Below, piece by piece: positions 63,696 through 64,000 of a stretch of 64,000 bases of DNA. The position numbers and the translations under genes are program-made. The DNA comes from Mycobacterium sp. SMC-2 (lineage in GTDB: Bacteria; Actinomycetota; Actinomycetes; Mycobacteriales; Mycobacteriaceae): NCBI RefSeq assembly GCF_025263485.1, contig NZ_CP079863.1, forward strand, positions 4,898,001 to 4,962,000. Reading direction: 5' to 3'. Under the pieces are notes generated by a model that made no database searches, was not told where the DNA came from, and saw only the letters and a list, made by a program, of their open reading frames with translations. Each line of letters begins with the position of its first letter. The first letter of the stretch is position 1.

Positions 63696-64000
63696 TCATG
63701 ACACCCTGCGGCGGACCTCGGCCGAGCGCAGCGCGGACCGGAACAGCGGCCCGATCACGCCCGCGAGTTGGTCCGGGCGCCCGATCGTGGCGTGCGCGGC
63801 GCTACCGAAAACTCGGCGCAGCGATTGCACGTCGGTCCCCGCGCCGACGGTCAGGCACACGCAGCCGGTGCCGCGGCGGCGGGCCTCGGTCAACGCGCGG
63901 CGCGCGTCCGCGGCCCCGTAGGCGCGTTCGTACCCGTGGTCGTAGGCCAGTCCGTCGGACAGCACCACCAGCAGACGCCGTGACGTGCCCCCGCGCGCCT
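63696..64000 (-). CDS. VWA-domain protein, NorD/CbbO-like (C-terminal part, cut by window edge)
   Basis: About 100 C-terminal residues, in frame to the window end. The end of a von Willebrand A domain is readable: RRLLVVLSDGLAYDHGYE with the MIDAS aspartate, ADARRALTEARRRGTGCVCL TVGAGTD, and a final helical tail. This is the usual partner of NorQ/CbbQ ATPases and lies 108 bp upstream of one. The N-terminal part lies outside. Confidence 0.82.
   Translation of the reverse strand, partial: ARGGTSRRLLVVLSDGLAYDHGYERAYGAADARRALTEARRRGTGCVCLTVGAGTDVQSLRRVFGSAAHATIGRPDQLAGVIGPLFRSALRSAEVRRRVS

Overview
The window is high-GC chromosomal DNA from a mycobacterium. The order of host genes follows M. 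tuberculosis H37Rv from about Rv1180 down to Rv1138c, read from memory of that genome: pks3-type PKS, fdxC/dapC, a TB8.4-like antigen, fbiC, mshB, lpqW, typA, narGHJI, mutT2, the Rv1159A dehydratase, pimE, Rv1158c/Rv1157c, Rv1155, a sirtuin, mmpL13, mcr, Rv1139c/Rv1138c. Several differences (an APC permease beside the PKS, an unsplit mmpL13, a decayed Ser/Thr kinase, an integrated phage-like island) point to a non-tuberculous species. The exact species cannot be fixed from the sequence.

Left block (1-24,240): envelope-lipid PKS (cut by the window edge), APC permease with unusual C-terminal domains, aminotransferase plus 7Fe ferredoxin, secreted antigen, F420 synthase FbiC, a small coupled membrane-protein pair, mycothiol deacetylase MshB, a TetR regulator, lipoprotein LpqW, translational GTPase TypA, a kinase pseudogene, the complete respiratory nitrate reductase narGHJI and Nudix gene mutT2.

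Island (24,240-35,607, about 11.4 kb): a lower-GC integrated element bounded by a 15-bp direct repeat that contains the start codon of the pterin carbinolamine dehydratase gene. It has a tyrosine integrase at its right end. A leftward head-and-packaging operon encodes zinc-finger/winged-helix proteins, HNH nuclease, terminase, portal, scaffold, HK97-fold capsid and connector. A rightward set of accessory genes includes a HEPN-like protein coupled to a membrane zinc-ribbon protein. I see no tail, lysis, replication or repressor genes, so it looks like a capsid-encoding phage satellite of the phiRv1/phiRv2 or cf-PICI kind rather than a full prophage. A repeated 12-bp promoter-like motif precedes the accessory genes.

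Right block (35,596-64,000): dehydratase, PimE mannosyltransferase, two secreted Ala/Pro-rich proteins (one frameshifted), a DNA-repair glycosylase, F420-type oxidoreductase, GntR regulator, sirtuin, methyltransferase, MmpL13, acyl-CoA metabolism genes (SDR, racemase, two enoyl-CoA hydratases, thiolase), two paralogous NAD(P)-binding proteins around a CPBP protease, an ICMT/flavoprotein pair, and finally a lipid or terpenoid catabolism-like run: ALDH, P450, SDR, AveC-like membrane protein, a cytosolic periplasmic-binding-fold protein, a NorQ-type AAA+ ATPase and a NorD-type VWA protein cut by the window edge.
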